64,000 bases of DNA from the NCBI RefSeq assembly GCF_029893235.1, contig NZ_JARXWE010000012.1, positions 1 to 64,000 of the forward strand. Reading direction: 5' to 3'. Position 1 is the stretch's first letter, and the number at the start of each line of letters is the position of its first letter. The DNA comes from Dysgonomonas sp. PH5-45. Lineage in GTDB: Bacteria > Bacteroidota > Bacteroidia > Bacteroidales > Dysgonomonadaceae. Position numbers and translations under genes: made by a program. Below the pieces are notes generated by a model. That model was not told the origin of the DNA and ran no database searches. It saw nothing but the letters and a program-made list of their open reading frames with translations. This document shows, piece by piece, positions 51,620 through 61,300 of the stretch.

Positions 51620-52612
51620 ATGAACATCAAATTATTTAGTGAGTATAGATTACAACTGTTAGGAATAGCTATTATTTGGTGTTTATTATTTCATTCTGGA
51701 TATCATTTCTCAATACATAGTTTCAATTATCTTGTGTTTTATGGATGGGCTGGAGTAGATATGTTCCTTCTTTTATCTGGATTAGGAATCTATTTTTCAT
51801 TGAGAAAAAATTCATCTATAAAAGAATTCTACAAAAGGAGATTTTTCCGGATTTACCCATCTTTTGTTGTGGCAATAGTTGTGCATTCTATTTATAAAAG
51901 CTATAGCCTATCGGATACGATTCTGGATATGTTGACCATTAATTATTGGATAGGTTCACCACATATATTTAATTGGTTTATATCTGGTTTGATAGCTTTT
52001 TACCTTCTTTCGCCATGGTACTATAAACTGTTTAAAAGAAATCCGGGTGTTACTACTGTTGTTGGAGTATTGTTCTCGCTTTTGTTGGTATTTATAACGC
52101 CATTATATCTTTTCTTTTTTATAACAAGAATACCTATATTTTTAATTGGATTTTATATTGGATATCTTATTGCTGAAAAGAAAGAAACTGGGAAACCCAA
52201 TAAAAAATATGTGTGGATAATGTTTAGTGCATTTGTTTTTGGTTGTATTAGTTTATTTCTTGTCCATAAAAACATATTCGTCTCTATCCCCCAAACAAAA
52301 ACATTATGTATGGTATTTATTATACCATTCTTATGTTTGTTTATAGCGAAAATTTTGTCTGTTTTTAAAAATTATAAATATCCTTTCCTTTCATTTGTGG
52401 GAAAATATACTTTCCCTCTTTATTTGTTTTATGATATGATAGCTGACTATTTGATAAGGGTAGATTATGCCTTGTATAAAATTGTGGATATAAGTTCTTA
52501 TCCACTATGGGTATCTGAGATAATAGTAGCGGTCATTGGTCTGATATTTTCATATTTTTTTCAAAATATGATGGATAAAATAACGGATAAGATAAGATTG
52601 AAACTGGAATAA
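51620..52612 (+). CDS. Acyltransferase-3 family membrane protein, AT-rich and possibly acquired
   Basis: A 330-residue integral membrane protein with about ten hydrophobic spans. It has the acyltransferase-3 start pattern, with His26 in LLFHSGYHFS (the usual catalytic His region), VDMFLLLSGLGIYFSLRK and FYKRRFFRIYPSFVVA. Such enzymes O-acetylate sugars of surface polysaccharides. Its codons are visibly richer in A and T (many ATA, AGA, TTT, TTA) than those of lolE-like and tyrS on either side. It is a single gene between two core genes, which suggests transfer. The substrate is unknown. Confidence 0.85.
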   Translation: MNIKLFSEYRLQLLGIAIIWCLLFHSGYHFSIHSFNYLVFYGWAGVDMFLLLSGLGIYFSLRKNSSIKEFYKRRFFRIYPSFVVAIVVHSIYKSYSLSDTILDMLTINYWIGSPHIFNWFISGLIAFYLLSPWYYKLFKRNPGVTTVVGVLFSLLLVFITPLYLFFFITRIPIFLIGFYIGYLIAEKKETGKPNKKYVWIMFSAFVFGCISLFLVHKNIFVSIPQTKTLCMVFIIPFLCLFIAKILSVFKNYKYPFLSFVGKYTFPLYLFYDMIADYLIRVDYALYKIVDISSYPLWVSEIIVAVIGLIFSYFFQNMMDKITDKIRLKLE

Positions 52613-52650
52613 TAGAACCTTTTCGTATTGAAGTAAAATCATAGTCTTTT

Positions 52651-52681
52651 TTCGTACTTCGGGAAAGAAGTCGTACCTTTG
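52651..52681 (+). promoter_or_regulatory. Promoter of tyrS
   Basis: TTCG (52651-52654), 19 bases, then TACCTTTG (52674-52681). The -33 box differs by one base from TTTG. Transcription should start near 52688, about 20 bases before the first ATG. Confidence 0.6.
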
Positions 52682-52690
52682 CTTCCCGAA
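52658..52690 (+). promoter_or_regulatory. Inverted repeat around the tyrS -7 box
   Basis: TTCGGGAA (52658-52665) and TTCCCGAA (52683-52690) are perfect inverted copies, 17 bases apart, with the -7 box between them. The spacing would suit a dimeric regulator, but no such regulator is known to me for tyrS; chance is possible. Confidence 0.35.
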
Positions 52691-52705
52691 TTTTTTAGAT
52701 AAATA

Positions 52706-54001
52706 ATGATGAATTTTGTTGAAGAATTGAAATGGCGCGGCATGATACACGATATTATGCCCGGAACAGAAGAACAACTGCAAAAAGAGCTTACCTCGGG
52801 GTATGTAGGTATCGACCCTACTGCCGACTCTCTACATATAGGGCATCTTGTCAGTGTTATGATGTTGAAGCATTTGCAACGTGCGGGTCATCGTCCTATT
52901 GCCTTGATAGGTGGCGCAACAGGCATGATTGGCGATCCTTCCATGAAGTCGCAAGAAAGAAACTTACTCGACGAGGAAACCCTGCGCCATAATCAGGATT
53001 CTATCAAAAAGCAGTTAGCAAAATTCTTGGATTTTGAATCGGATAAAGCTAACGCTGCCCTATTGGTTAATAATTACGATTGGATGAAGAGTTATTCGTT
53101 CTTGAACTTTATCCGCGATATAGGCAAGCATCTTACCGTAAATTATATGATGGCTAAAGATTCCGTAAAGAAGCGTCTGAATGGAGAGGCTTCCGAAGGG
53201 ATGTCGTTTACCGAATTTTCATACCAACTTTTGCAAGGATACGATTACCTGCATTTATATACCGAGTTTGGTTGCCGTTTGCAGATGGGTGGTTCAGACC
53301 AGTGGGGTAATATCACTACCGGAACAGAGCTTATACGTCGCAAAACTGGCGGCGAAGCTTTTGCTTTGGTTTGTCCGCTGATAACGAAAGCCGACGGCGG
53401 TAAGTTTGGGAAAACCGAGTCGGGCAACGTATGGCTCGACCGCCGTTATACATCGCCTTATAAGTTTTACCAGTTTTGGTTGAATGTGAGCGATGCGGAT
53501 GCGGAAAAATATATCAAGATTTTCACAGCCTTACCGAAAGAGGAAATTGATGCGCTTGTTGCGGAACAGGCTTCGGCACCGCATTTGCGTCCTTTACAAA
53601 AAAGGTTGGCTCAGGAAATAACAACCATGGTTCATTCGGCCGAAGATTACGAAGCAGCAGTAAAAGCATCGGGTATATTGTTTGGCAATGCAACTTCCGA
53701 GGCCTTGAAAGAACTTGACGAAGAAACTCTGTTACAGGTTTTTGAGGGTGTTCCCCGCTTCGAAGTAAATAAAGATGATCTGGCAGATGGAATTAAGGCG
53801 ATTGATTTATTAACCGAAAAAGCTGCGGTTTTCCCCTCAAAAGGCGAAATGCGTAAAACAACGCAGGCCGGAGGAGTAATGATAAACAAAACCAAACTGG
53901 AAAGCCAAGATGAGGTTATAGACCTGTCTTATCTGATTGGAGGGAAATATTTACTTGCTCAAAAAGGAAAAAAGAATTACTTTTTGATTATTGTAAAATA
54001 A
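52706..54001 (+). CDS. tyrS: Tyrosyl-tRNA synthetase
   Basis: A 431-residue class I synthetase. HIGH-type motif HIGHLVS is at residues 42-48; [18 protein letters not shown] lies in the tyrosine pocket. The KMSKS equivalent is KFGKT (about residue 231) and a C-terminal S4 RNA-binding domain closes the protein. Two ATG codons at 52706 and 52709 are equally possible starts. It is a single-gene unit followed by a tRNA gene. Confidence 0.97.
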   Translation: MMNFVEELKWRGMIHDIMPGTEEQLQKELTSGYVGIDPTADSLHIGHLVSVMMLKHLQRAGHRPIALIGGATGMIGDPSMKSQERNLLDEETLRHNQDSIKKQLAKFLDFESDKANAALLVNNYDWMKSYSFLNFIRDIGKHLTVNYMMAKDSVKKRLNGEASEGMSFTEFSYQLLQGYDYLHLYTEFGCRLQMGGSDQWGNITTGTELIRRKTGGEAFALVCPLITKADGGKFGKTESGNVWLDRRYTSPYKFYQFWLNVSDADAEKYIKIFTALPKEEIDALVAEQASAPHLRPLQKRLAQEITTMVHSAEDYEAAVKASGILFGNATSEALKELDEETLLQVFEGVPRFEVNKDDLADGIKAIDLLTEKAAVFPSKGEMRKTTQAGGVMINKTKLESQDEVIDLSYLIGGKYLLAQKGKKNYFLIIVK

Positions 54002-54030
54002 AAAAAGTATTATTTTTGTACTCAGATTTT

Positions 54031-54101
54031 TGTCTCATGGTGTAACGGTAGCACAGCAGATTCTGGTTCTGTTTGTCTGGGTTCGAATCCTAGTGAGACA
54101 A
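54031..54101 (+). tRNA. tRNA-Gln (anticodon CTG)
   Basis: The acceptor stem pairs TGTCTCA (54031-54037) with TGAGACA (54094-54100), and the discriminator is A at 54101. The T arm has GGTTCGAATCC. The anticodon stem GCAGA/TCTGT holds the loop TTCTGGT with anticodon CTG, which reads CAG. CCA is not encoded. A hairpin with a T run follows at 54118-54150. Confidence 0.92.
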
Positions 54102-54117
54102 CAAGAGAGCAAAATGT

Positions 54118-54150
54118 AAAGATGTAGGTTTAATAGCTTGCATCTTTTTA
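54118..54150 (+). terminator. Terminator after tRNA-Gln
   Basis: AAAGATG (54118-54124) pairs with CATCTTT (54141-54147), followed by TTATTTT. Confidence 0.6.
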
Positions 54151-54203
54151 TTTTATGTGTAGATTTACATAAAATACAATATCATCATAAATTTATATAA
54201 GGT

Positions 54204-54773
54204 ATGAAAACGATTAAATTGTTGGAACATTCTTTTGCGGGAAAAGAAACCTTGGAACAACTATTGGAGAACAGACATTCTTGTAAAGAATTCTCAAGTA
54301 AAGAGCTCACTTTGCAGCAACTATCAAACGCATTATGGGCCGCAAATGGTTTAAACAGGACAAATGAGGGACGCCGCACGGCACCTTCTGCTATGAATAG
54401 GCAAGACACCGATATTTACGTTATTCTTAAAGAGGGAATTTATTTTTTCGATCCGTTTAAAAATGAATTACAGCCTGTCATTGAAGGCGATTATAGCAAA
54501 CTGACAGGTCAGCAGGAATATGTGTGGGCAACGATGGCCAATTTTATTTATGTGTCGAAAGGCAAGCGCAGAGAAGAGGATATCGAGGCTTGGCGTCTCT
54601 ATATTGGAATGAATGTAGGGCATAGTTCTCAGAATGTTTACTTATATGCCCAATCGGAAGGTTTGGGATCTGTTATTCGTGGATATGTGGATCGCGAAGA
54701 ACTAAAAAAGATTCTGAAACTCGACGAAAGTGATTTTGTAGTAGCAGGGCAGACGATAGGTTATCCACGTTGA
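54204..54773 (+). CDS. Nitroreductase-family flavoprotein (SagB-like)
   Basis: A 189-residue protein of the nitroreductase fold, which binds FMN. Its parts are HSCKEFSSKELTLQQLSNAL near residue 27, NEGRRTAPSAMNRQDTDIYV (the FMN phosphate region) and NVYLYAQSEGLGSVIRGY near residue 148. It looks closer to the SagB/ThcOx-type NAD-independent group than to NfsA. No partner gene for peptide modification is next to it, so a general reductase role is as likely. The DUF486 gene follows after 16 bases. Confidence 0.85.
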   Translation: MKTIKLLEHSFAGKETLEQLLENRHSCKEFSSKELTLQQLSNALWAANGLNRTNEGRRTAPSAMNRQDTDIYVILKEGIYFFDPFKNELQPVIEGDYSKLTGQQEYVWATMANFIYVSKGKRREEDIEAWRLYIGMNVGHSSQNVYLYAQSEGLGSVIRGYVDREELKKILKLDESDFVVAGQTIGYPR

Positions 54774-54789
54774 AAAAACGGAAAGAATC

Positions 54790-55158
54790 ATGTCGGGACT
54801 ATATACTATTTTGCTACTTGTCGCATCCAATATTTTTATGACCCTTGCGTGGTATGGGCATTTGAAACTAAAAGAATTTTCCTGGTTTTCATCGTTGCCG
54901 CTTATTGCTGTTATTTTATTCAGTTGGGGTATAGCATTTTTTGAATACTGTTTTCAGGTTCCGGCCAACAGGATTGGTTTTGAAGGAAATGGAGGGCCTT
55001 TCAGCTTATTACAATTGAAAATTATACAAGAGGTTATAACACTGGTAGTATTTGTTGTATTCAGTTCGTTGGTATTTGGGTCGGGAGGGCTGAAATGGAA
55101 TCACTTTTTAGCTTTTCTGTTCTTGATAGCGGCTGTGTATCTGGTGTTTAAAAATTAG
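54790..55158 (+). CDS. DUF486 (DMT-like) membrane protein
   Basis: A 122-residue, four-helix membrane protein of DUF486: MSGLYTILLLVASNIFMTLA, WGIAFFEYCFQVPANRIG and GPFSLLQLKIIQEVITL. It resembles half of a drug/metabolite transporter of the SMR type and may work as a dimer. It is co-transcribed with the nitroreductase gene. Confidence 0.88.
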   Translation: MSGLYTILLLVASNIFMTLAWYGHLKLKEFSWFSSLPLIAVILFSWGIAFFEYCFQVPANRIGFEGNGGPFSLLQLKIIQEVITLVVFVVFSSLVFGSGGLKWNHFLAFLFLIAAVYLVFKN

Positions 55159-55179
55159 ATTCTTGGTGATGACTCATAG

Positions 55180-55212
55180 AAAAGGTCGGTTCTTTGTTTG
55201 AGCCGACCTTTT
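55180..55212. terminator. Two-way terminator
   Basis: AAAGGTCGGT (55181-55190) pairs with GCCGACCTTT (55202-55211) with one G-U pair, between two converging genes. Confidence 0.8.
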
Positions 55213-55235
55213 ACTTTACAGTTTTAAACGAGTGT

Positions 55236-56069
55236 TTAATTCTGCTTATATCTGATACTTACCTCATACTTGTTAGATTCTCCTCCCCATTCTGCAGTAG
55301 AGGGGTAGCCATTGGTATTGTAAGTGTAGTTTATTGATGTGTAATATCTGTAATCGTATTCATTGTTCCATGTTATTTCTGTTAGATTATTCTGCCAGTT
55401 AAGCATTGTTTTATTATGGAGATCTACCACATACAATCCAATAATTGTTTGCGAGACGTTAATGAAATTTGCAAAAAACCATTTAGGCATATTAACATTT
55501 TGCCAGATACCCGGATGTGAATCGTATTTAAAATAGAATGCCCCCTGTCGATTATGCGCTTTAGATAAACGTCCTGCTTTATCATATTTGAAAGAGAATG
55601 CTTCGATATATGAACTATAGTCTAATAACATTGTACCAGATACGGCACGTCCGTGGGAATCTATTTTTATTGTTTTTTCTTTTGGTCCGGAGTCTTTCGT
55701 TCTAAATTTCACTATTTGTCCCTCGTATGTAACCGGGCATTCCATTGTACCGCCGCTTGTTCCATTATTGTTAAAAAGATTTATTATATATTTTTCCATC
55801 TGCCCGTTTTCTTTATACGAAAAAATATATCTCCATCCTCCCCAAGAATGGTTTTCGATAATTTGGGTTATCCGGTTTTGTTCGTCATACTCAAAATTGT
55901 ATTGGGTTGTGGTGTTATAATCCCTCCCATCCGAAAAGTTTACGATAATTTCTTCGGGAACATAACCTTCAATACGTCCGTTATTATCGTTGTCGTCATC
56001 ACCATCACAAGCGGCGAATAAAAACAGGGCGGCAATCAGCCCTAAAGTAAGAAGTTTAATGTTTTTCAT
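55236..56069 (-). CDS. Surface lipoprotein with YD-repeat-like (DUF4595) domain
   Basis: A 277-residue lipoprotein with lipobox LFAAC (Cys21), followed by DGDDDNDN. Acidic residues just after the Cys are the Bacteroidetes signal for export to the cell surface. The rest has short strand repeats with the form Y-x-Y-D-x-x-x-R-I/L-x-x-I/A (YDEQNRITQI, YDKAGRLSKAH), typical of DUF4595 and YD-like proteins. The function is unknown. It follows the TPR-HTH regulator gene on the same strand after 58 bases. Confidence 0.8.
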   Translation of the reverse strand: MKNIKLLTLGLIAALFLFAACDGDDDNDNNGRIEGYVPEEIIVNFSDGRDYNTTTQYNFEYDEQNRITQIIENHSWGGWRYIFSYKENGQMEKYIINLFNNNGTSGGTMECPVTYEGQIVKFRTKDSGPKEKTIKIDSHGRAVSGTMLLDYSSYIEAFSFKYDKAGRLSKAHNRQGAFYFKYDSHPGIWQNVNMPKWFFANFINVSQTIIGLYVVDLHNKTMLNWQNNLTEITWNNEYDYRYYTSINYTYNTNGYPSTAEWGGESNKYEVSIRYKQN

Positions 56070-56127
56070 GGGTTTTGATGTTTTTCGTTGTTCGTAAATT
56101 CTTTCTGTAAAATAATGGTAAATTTAG

Positions 56128-57876
56128 TTAAATATTTCGCAGAAAATCGTCTAATCCATCCTCTTCTCCTAAGCCTAACTTCTTTTTTATGCGGTGGCGG
56201 TGAATGGATACCGATGCCGGAGTGATATGTAGTATCTGTGCTATTTGTTTTGTAGACATTCCGAGCCTGTAATAAGCGCATATCCGCAGATTGTTTTCGG
56301 TCAGGTCCGCGCGGTGTTGCTTCAGCTTGTCGAAGAAGCTGGGATGAACTTTCTCGAAGTGTATCTTAAAGTCGCTCCATTCGGTTTCGGATTGAAAGTT
56401 ATTCTTTATGATGGTATTGATTTTCTTGGTGTACTCTTCAGTATCTTTTTTGTTTTTGGCCAATTGGGTGTTGATGTTCAGTATTTCCTTTAATATACTG
56501 TTCTTGTTCGATAACAAAAGAGAGTATGAGGCTATTTCACGGCTTTTGGCTTCAATGACCTCGTCTTGACTTTTTTTCTGTAATTCTTTAATCTTTTTCT
56601 CGTGGTCGAGCTGTTTGGTTAGCTCTCTGTTTTCGTTTTCTTTAAGGCGTTTCTGCTGGAGCAGTAGTAGGGCCAGAAGCACAAGGGTTACGGCAATCAT
56701 AACAACCGTGATTAGCTGTCGGTTGCTTATCTTTATTTGTTGTTCGGCTATCGTTAATTCATTTTTAGAGGCTTCAAGAAAAGTAGATACATATGCCTGA
56801 TATGCTTCTATTGCTTTGGGGCTGGCCGCGAGTTTTTGGCTTAGCAACTGATGCTCTACCAAATACACATAAGCGCTGTCAATATTGCCTGTCAGCTCGT
56901 AGGTTTGCGAAATAATATCGTATATAGATGCCAGATGTATAAGGTTGTTGTTGCGTTCGGATATTTGTTTGCTCAGAGTGAAATATTCCAGGGCTTTTTC
57001 ATAATCTTTGTCGAACAGAAGGTAGTAAACCCCCATGTTTTGATAAAGAACAGAGTTGAGCCGCGGATTGTCTACGTTTTGTATCAGATTTTCGGCAATT
57101 TTCCAATAATGGTATGACTTCTCTTGATCGCCCTTCTTTAAATAGAACGACCCTAAATTTAGGTAACCTGTTATCTTGAGTCCCAAATCGTACTTGGTGT
57201 TCAGCGAAGATATATAGTCCGACAAGGAGGCAATGGCAGAATCACGGTCGTCGTCCAGAAGGTTTAGCCTGTAGATGTTGAGTTTTATTTTGTTGTATTC
57301 GTAGTCTTTGGAGGTTGCCCAGGAAAGGGCTTCTTCGTAATAATCTTTACTCATACCAAAGAGGCTGATATGGCTGCAAATTGTGCCCAAAGTATTCAGC
57401 GATTTGGCAATGAATGTGCTGTCGTCCAATTCTTTGAATTGCTTTACGGCTTCCAGCGATGCGGTGAAGGCATCGGAGTAATCGCCATTGGCCGATAGGT
57501 CTGCTCCTAAAGAATATAGCAATAAAGCATTTTCGAAGGGGTATTTATTTTTGTCGATCAGTTTTATTTGCTTTTTTATCCTTCGGGTCAGGGTTGTGTC
57601 TATTGTGCCTTGGGCATAACTTACCATAGCTTCTTTGTAGAGGCATTGCGATAATAATAAGGTGCTGTCGGGCGAAGTTTGGGCTATTTTGTACAATTCG
57701 TTAATCAGTTTGCGCGATTGTTCGCCTTGCGAAAAGTGTATCTCATCTATTTTTTCTGATATAGAATTGAATTTTTGAAGAGGGGTAGCAACCAAACTAA
57801 CATGAATAGAATGTAATATAAGTATAAAGACGATCTTTAATACGAAATGGAGAGATTGCGTTGTTAACTTTTTCAT
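56128..57876 (-). CDS. Membrane-bound TPR regulator with C-terminal LuxR-type HTH
   Basis: A 582-residue protein. A signal/anchor segment (about 10-30) comes first. Five or six tetratricopeptide repeats follow (about 40-370; SLNTLGTICSHI, YQNMGVYYLLFDKDYEKALE). A membrane span lies at about 385-406 and a coiled coil at about 407-450. The HTH is at the end (LTENNLRICAYYRLGMSTKQ, ITPASVSIHRHRIKKKLGLG). This arrangement, a periplasmic sensor with a DNA-binding tail inside the cell, recurs in Bacteroidetes. It probably controls the divergent adhesin gene at 58364, which is inference from position. The start MKKLTTQSLH is preferred. Confidence 0.85.
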   Translation of the reverse strand: MKKLTTQSLHFVLKIVFILILHSIHVSLVATPLQKFNSISEKIDEIHFSQGEQSRKLINELYKIAQTSPDSTLLLSQCLYKEAMVSYAQGTIDTTLTRRIKKQIKLIDKNKYPFENALLLYSLGADLSANGDYSDAFTASLEAVKQFKELDDSTFIAKSLNTLGTICSHISLFGMSKDYYEEALSWATSKDYEYNKIKLNIYRLNLLDDDRDSAIASLSDYISSLNTKYDLGLKITGYLNLGSFYLKKGDQEKSYHYWKIAENLIQNVDNPRLNSVLYQNMGVYYLLFDKDYEKALEYFTLSKQISERNNNLIHLASIYDIISQTYELTGNIDSAYVYLVEHQLLSQKLAASPKAIEAYQAYVSTFLEASKNELTIAEQQIKISNRQLITVVMIAVTLVLLALLLLQQKRLKENENRELTKQLDHEKKIKELQKKSQDEVIEAKSREIASYSLLLSNKNSILKEILNINTQLAKNKKDTEEYTKKINTIIKNNFQSETEWSDFKIHFEKVHPSFFDKLKQHRADLTENNLRICAYYRLGMSTKQIAQILHITPASVSIHRHRIKKKLGLGEEDGLDDFLRNI

Positions 57877-57888
57877 ACAATTTATCAA

Positions 57889-58363
57889 CTTGTTAAAGGT
57901 TTGGTATGCTAAATATTAAAAGATAATGAAAGATTCAGATTACATTTAGGATTTTTTACTTAAACATTCCATCCTACAAATACAAACTAAAGATATAATT
58001 AAAATATTGAAATGTAAAATAAAGAATAGTTTTTTATCGCTGATTTTTATGTGTTTGCGAAATGTAATGTTAAATGTTTTCATGATAAATAAATAATTCA
58101 ACCTGTGTTTAACATAGGGCTAATCTTTCAAGTTGTTAGTATTCAATAATGTTTATATGGTTTTTCTGACGTAAACAACTGTGTTAAATACCTTTGGTCT
58201 GAAATGAACATTTAGTAGCCATGTTAAAGCTTTGTATAGTCAAAAAATACGGTTTTTGGGTGTGTTGTTATTATTTTTGTCAAGAACAATGCGGTTTTTA
58301 AAACACATTTGCTAATTGTATTATTTGAGATAATATTTTTATTAAAACCATATTTGAATTATT
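57889..58363. promoter_or_regulatory. Divergent intergenic region, regulator and giant adhesin
   Basis: A 475-base AT-rich gap with no open frame. TACCTTTG (58189-58196) is the best -7 box for the rightward giant gene (leader about 160 bases); TATTTTTG (58272-58279) is an alternative nearer the ATG. Neither has a clear TTTG at 19 bases. No clear operator repeat is seen. Confidence 0.45.
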
Positions 58364-61300
58364 ATGAAAAAAACGAGTACTATTTCTTTGTTGTTTCTGG
58401 CGCTCTTGGTTTCGCTGGGGATAACCGCTAAATTTGGATTAGACCAAAGTGAGTGGTCGGAATCCAATAGCAAAAATCTGAAAAGGACGAGATCTTTACA
58501 TTTGGCTGAACCCAAAATGTATGGATATTGCTCAGACCCAGGCTCCGATTACGATCAGGTAAGGGGCTTCATGTCATTCTACTCATCAACATTAGACGAT
58601 GTTGGTGTAATTAACGGTGATAATACTTATCCTTTACAAGCGGGTGAGTATTATAATGGACGCTTGTATGCGCAAACATTGGCTTATTCGAGCGATTTGC
58701 AGAGTTATCTGGTACATTCGTTTGTTTCCATTAATCCGGAAACAGGACGAAAAAATACATTAAGCTCTATCGCTGATGGTACTTTAGCGGCCGATACAAA
58801 ACGCTTGGTCGATATGGCATACAGCTATAAAGACGATGTTATGTATTCTTTGGTACGTAGAGAAACCGGACCAACGCTGGTTACGGTGAAACTATCGGGT
58901 GCCGAAGCCGGAAATACTACCGATATCGGTACAATATCGGGAGGTACGCCACGATATGTAACATTGGCATGCCACATTTCAGGGCAGCTATATGCAATAG
59001 GCGAAGACGGCTTTTTATATACAATAAATATTGACGATCTCCGGGCAACTAAGGTTGGAGATACAGGTATACGGGGCGAAAATGGCGTTGTGCAAAACAT
59101 TCAGACTATGGCTTTCGACCATAATACCAATACCCTGTATTGGGCTTGCGAAGACGGGAATTTCTACAATATAGAATATCAAAGAACAGGCCGTGCCAGA
59201 CTGTTAGGAAAAACAGCGGGCATGGGAGCTCACTTAACATGTCTGTTTTCGAAGTTTGAAAAAGTGAACGATAAAGTTCCGGGCATTGTTAATGCACTGA
59301 CCGTTACAACCGATGGGCAAGGCGGTACTTTGTTGCAATGGATCAATCCTTCCGAAACAGCACAAGGCGAGGATGGAGTGACTCTCACTTCAGTTAAGGT
59401 ATATAAGAACGGAAATATTGTTCATACAATCAACAATCCACAACCAGGCATAGAAGAAAGTTGGACAGATACAGATGTAAAAGATGGCGACCATACATAT
59501 AAGGTAGTTGCCGAAAATAGTCACGGAGTAGGGGTTCCTTCTTCGGTGGTTGCGGTTGTTGGTTTGGATGTTCCACGACCTGTAAGAAACATCAGCATTG
59601 ATAAAAACACTGCCGGAAATGCAGTTGTGGAATGGAATGTTCCTATTGGCGGAGTAAATGGTGGACGGACAGGTAGCCTTACATACGAAATTGTAAGATT
59701 GCCGGACAATAAAACGGTGGCAACAAACCTTACCGAACTGACATTTACCGACACTGAAGTATTGCCATTAGAATACTACAAATATAAAGTAGTAGCAGTA
59801 AATGCACGAGACAAAAGCACGGCTGTTACCTCCGGTGGGGTTGTGCTTGGTGCTGCATCCATTCCATGGAGTGACGATTTGAATCATATGGAAAAATCTT
59901 ACACCTTCTGGACAGGTATCGACTACAATGGCTATATGTGGCAATGGGGCAACAGTAATCAAAATTATGACGGTGGATTCTGGTATTTTAACCCTACGTA
60001 TATAGGAATTGACGACTGGTTGATAACTCCTCCCTTGAAGCTGGAAGGTGGCAAGACGTATAGAATGCGCTGGAGCGAATCGTCTTTGGATGCGGCTTCT
60101 CATACCTATACAATATATATGGGTCGGAAAAATGAACCCGGATTTTTGACTACTAAAGTTGGCGAAGGTGGTGTGCAGTCGTACTCTCCTTATCGTAGAG
60201 ACATTCTGCTTCCGGTTCAGTCTAAAACAAATGCCTATCATATAGGTTTCCATTCTTATTCGGTAGACAAAACAATGGCGTATATCTTCATGGACGACTT
60301 CATGGTAGAAGAAGTTAAAGATATAGATCTTACGGTGTACGACATAGCAGGGCCGCCCGATGTGTCGGTAGATTTACCTATAAATTGGATGGTAACGGTT
60401 AAAAACTTCGGAAAGAAGGATGCCACTAACTTTAAAGTTTCTATTTATGACAAAGACGATAAATTGTTAGGTACTTCCGATACCTATTCCCGAACATTGA
60501 AGTTTGATGAAACAGTAGAGATACCTGTTACTTGGAAACCCCAAGCGCCTGCAAACCGCCAGGCTGTGGTTAAGGCTGTGGTAAGCATTACCGGTGATGA
60601 GAATACGGCTAACGATTCGTATGAAAGAACTGTGAGGATATATTCAACCGGAAGAGTAAAGTTGAGCCCTAACAATTATTTTGTATATCAAGGCTTTTAT
60701 GGCAGTATGCCGTTCGACTTCAGTAAAAAGGCAAGTGCAACCCAAACCATTTTTACTCCCGAAGAAATAAGGATGTATGGTACTATAAACGCGCTTAGGT
60801 ACACAACAATGTCGAAGTATGACGTGAATATGCCGGTGAAAATTTATATGGCAATGACCGATAAGGAAGACCTTAGCGACTGGTTGAGGGAAGGTGCTAC
60901 TCTTGTATATTCAGGAAACATTAATGTTCCGAAAACGGATTCTCCTAAAGACATCTGGCTTACTTTAGACAAGCCTTACCTGTACGATAATAAGAATCTG
61001 GTAATATGGACCGAACGTGTTTATAACGACGTGGTTTTCCCAGAAGATAGTGTTTTGTTCCTTTCCGGAAAAACAGTAGGAACCAATAAGATATTCCAAA
61101 CCGCAACATGGAGCGGAGACGAAGAGTTTAAATTCCAAAATGGCGACAGAAAATATAATTATGCTTTCCTTGAAATGGATATGGACGTGAACGGAAACGC
61201 CTTGTTCGGAAAAGTAACGGACGGAAGTAATCCGGTGGGCGATGTTTCGGTGAAAATCAACGATACTGACTACGAAACTGTGACCGATGCACAGGGTAAC

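Noticed and set aside
52613-52705. T-box riboswitch before tyrS
   Set aside because: The upstream region is too short and has no T-box sequence; a Bacteroidetes promoter explains it.
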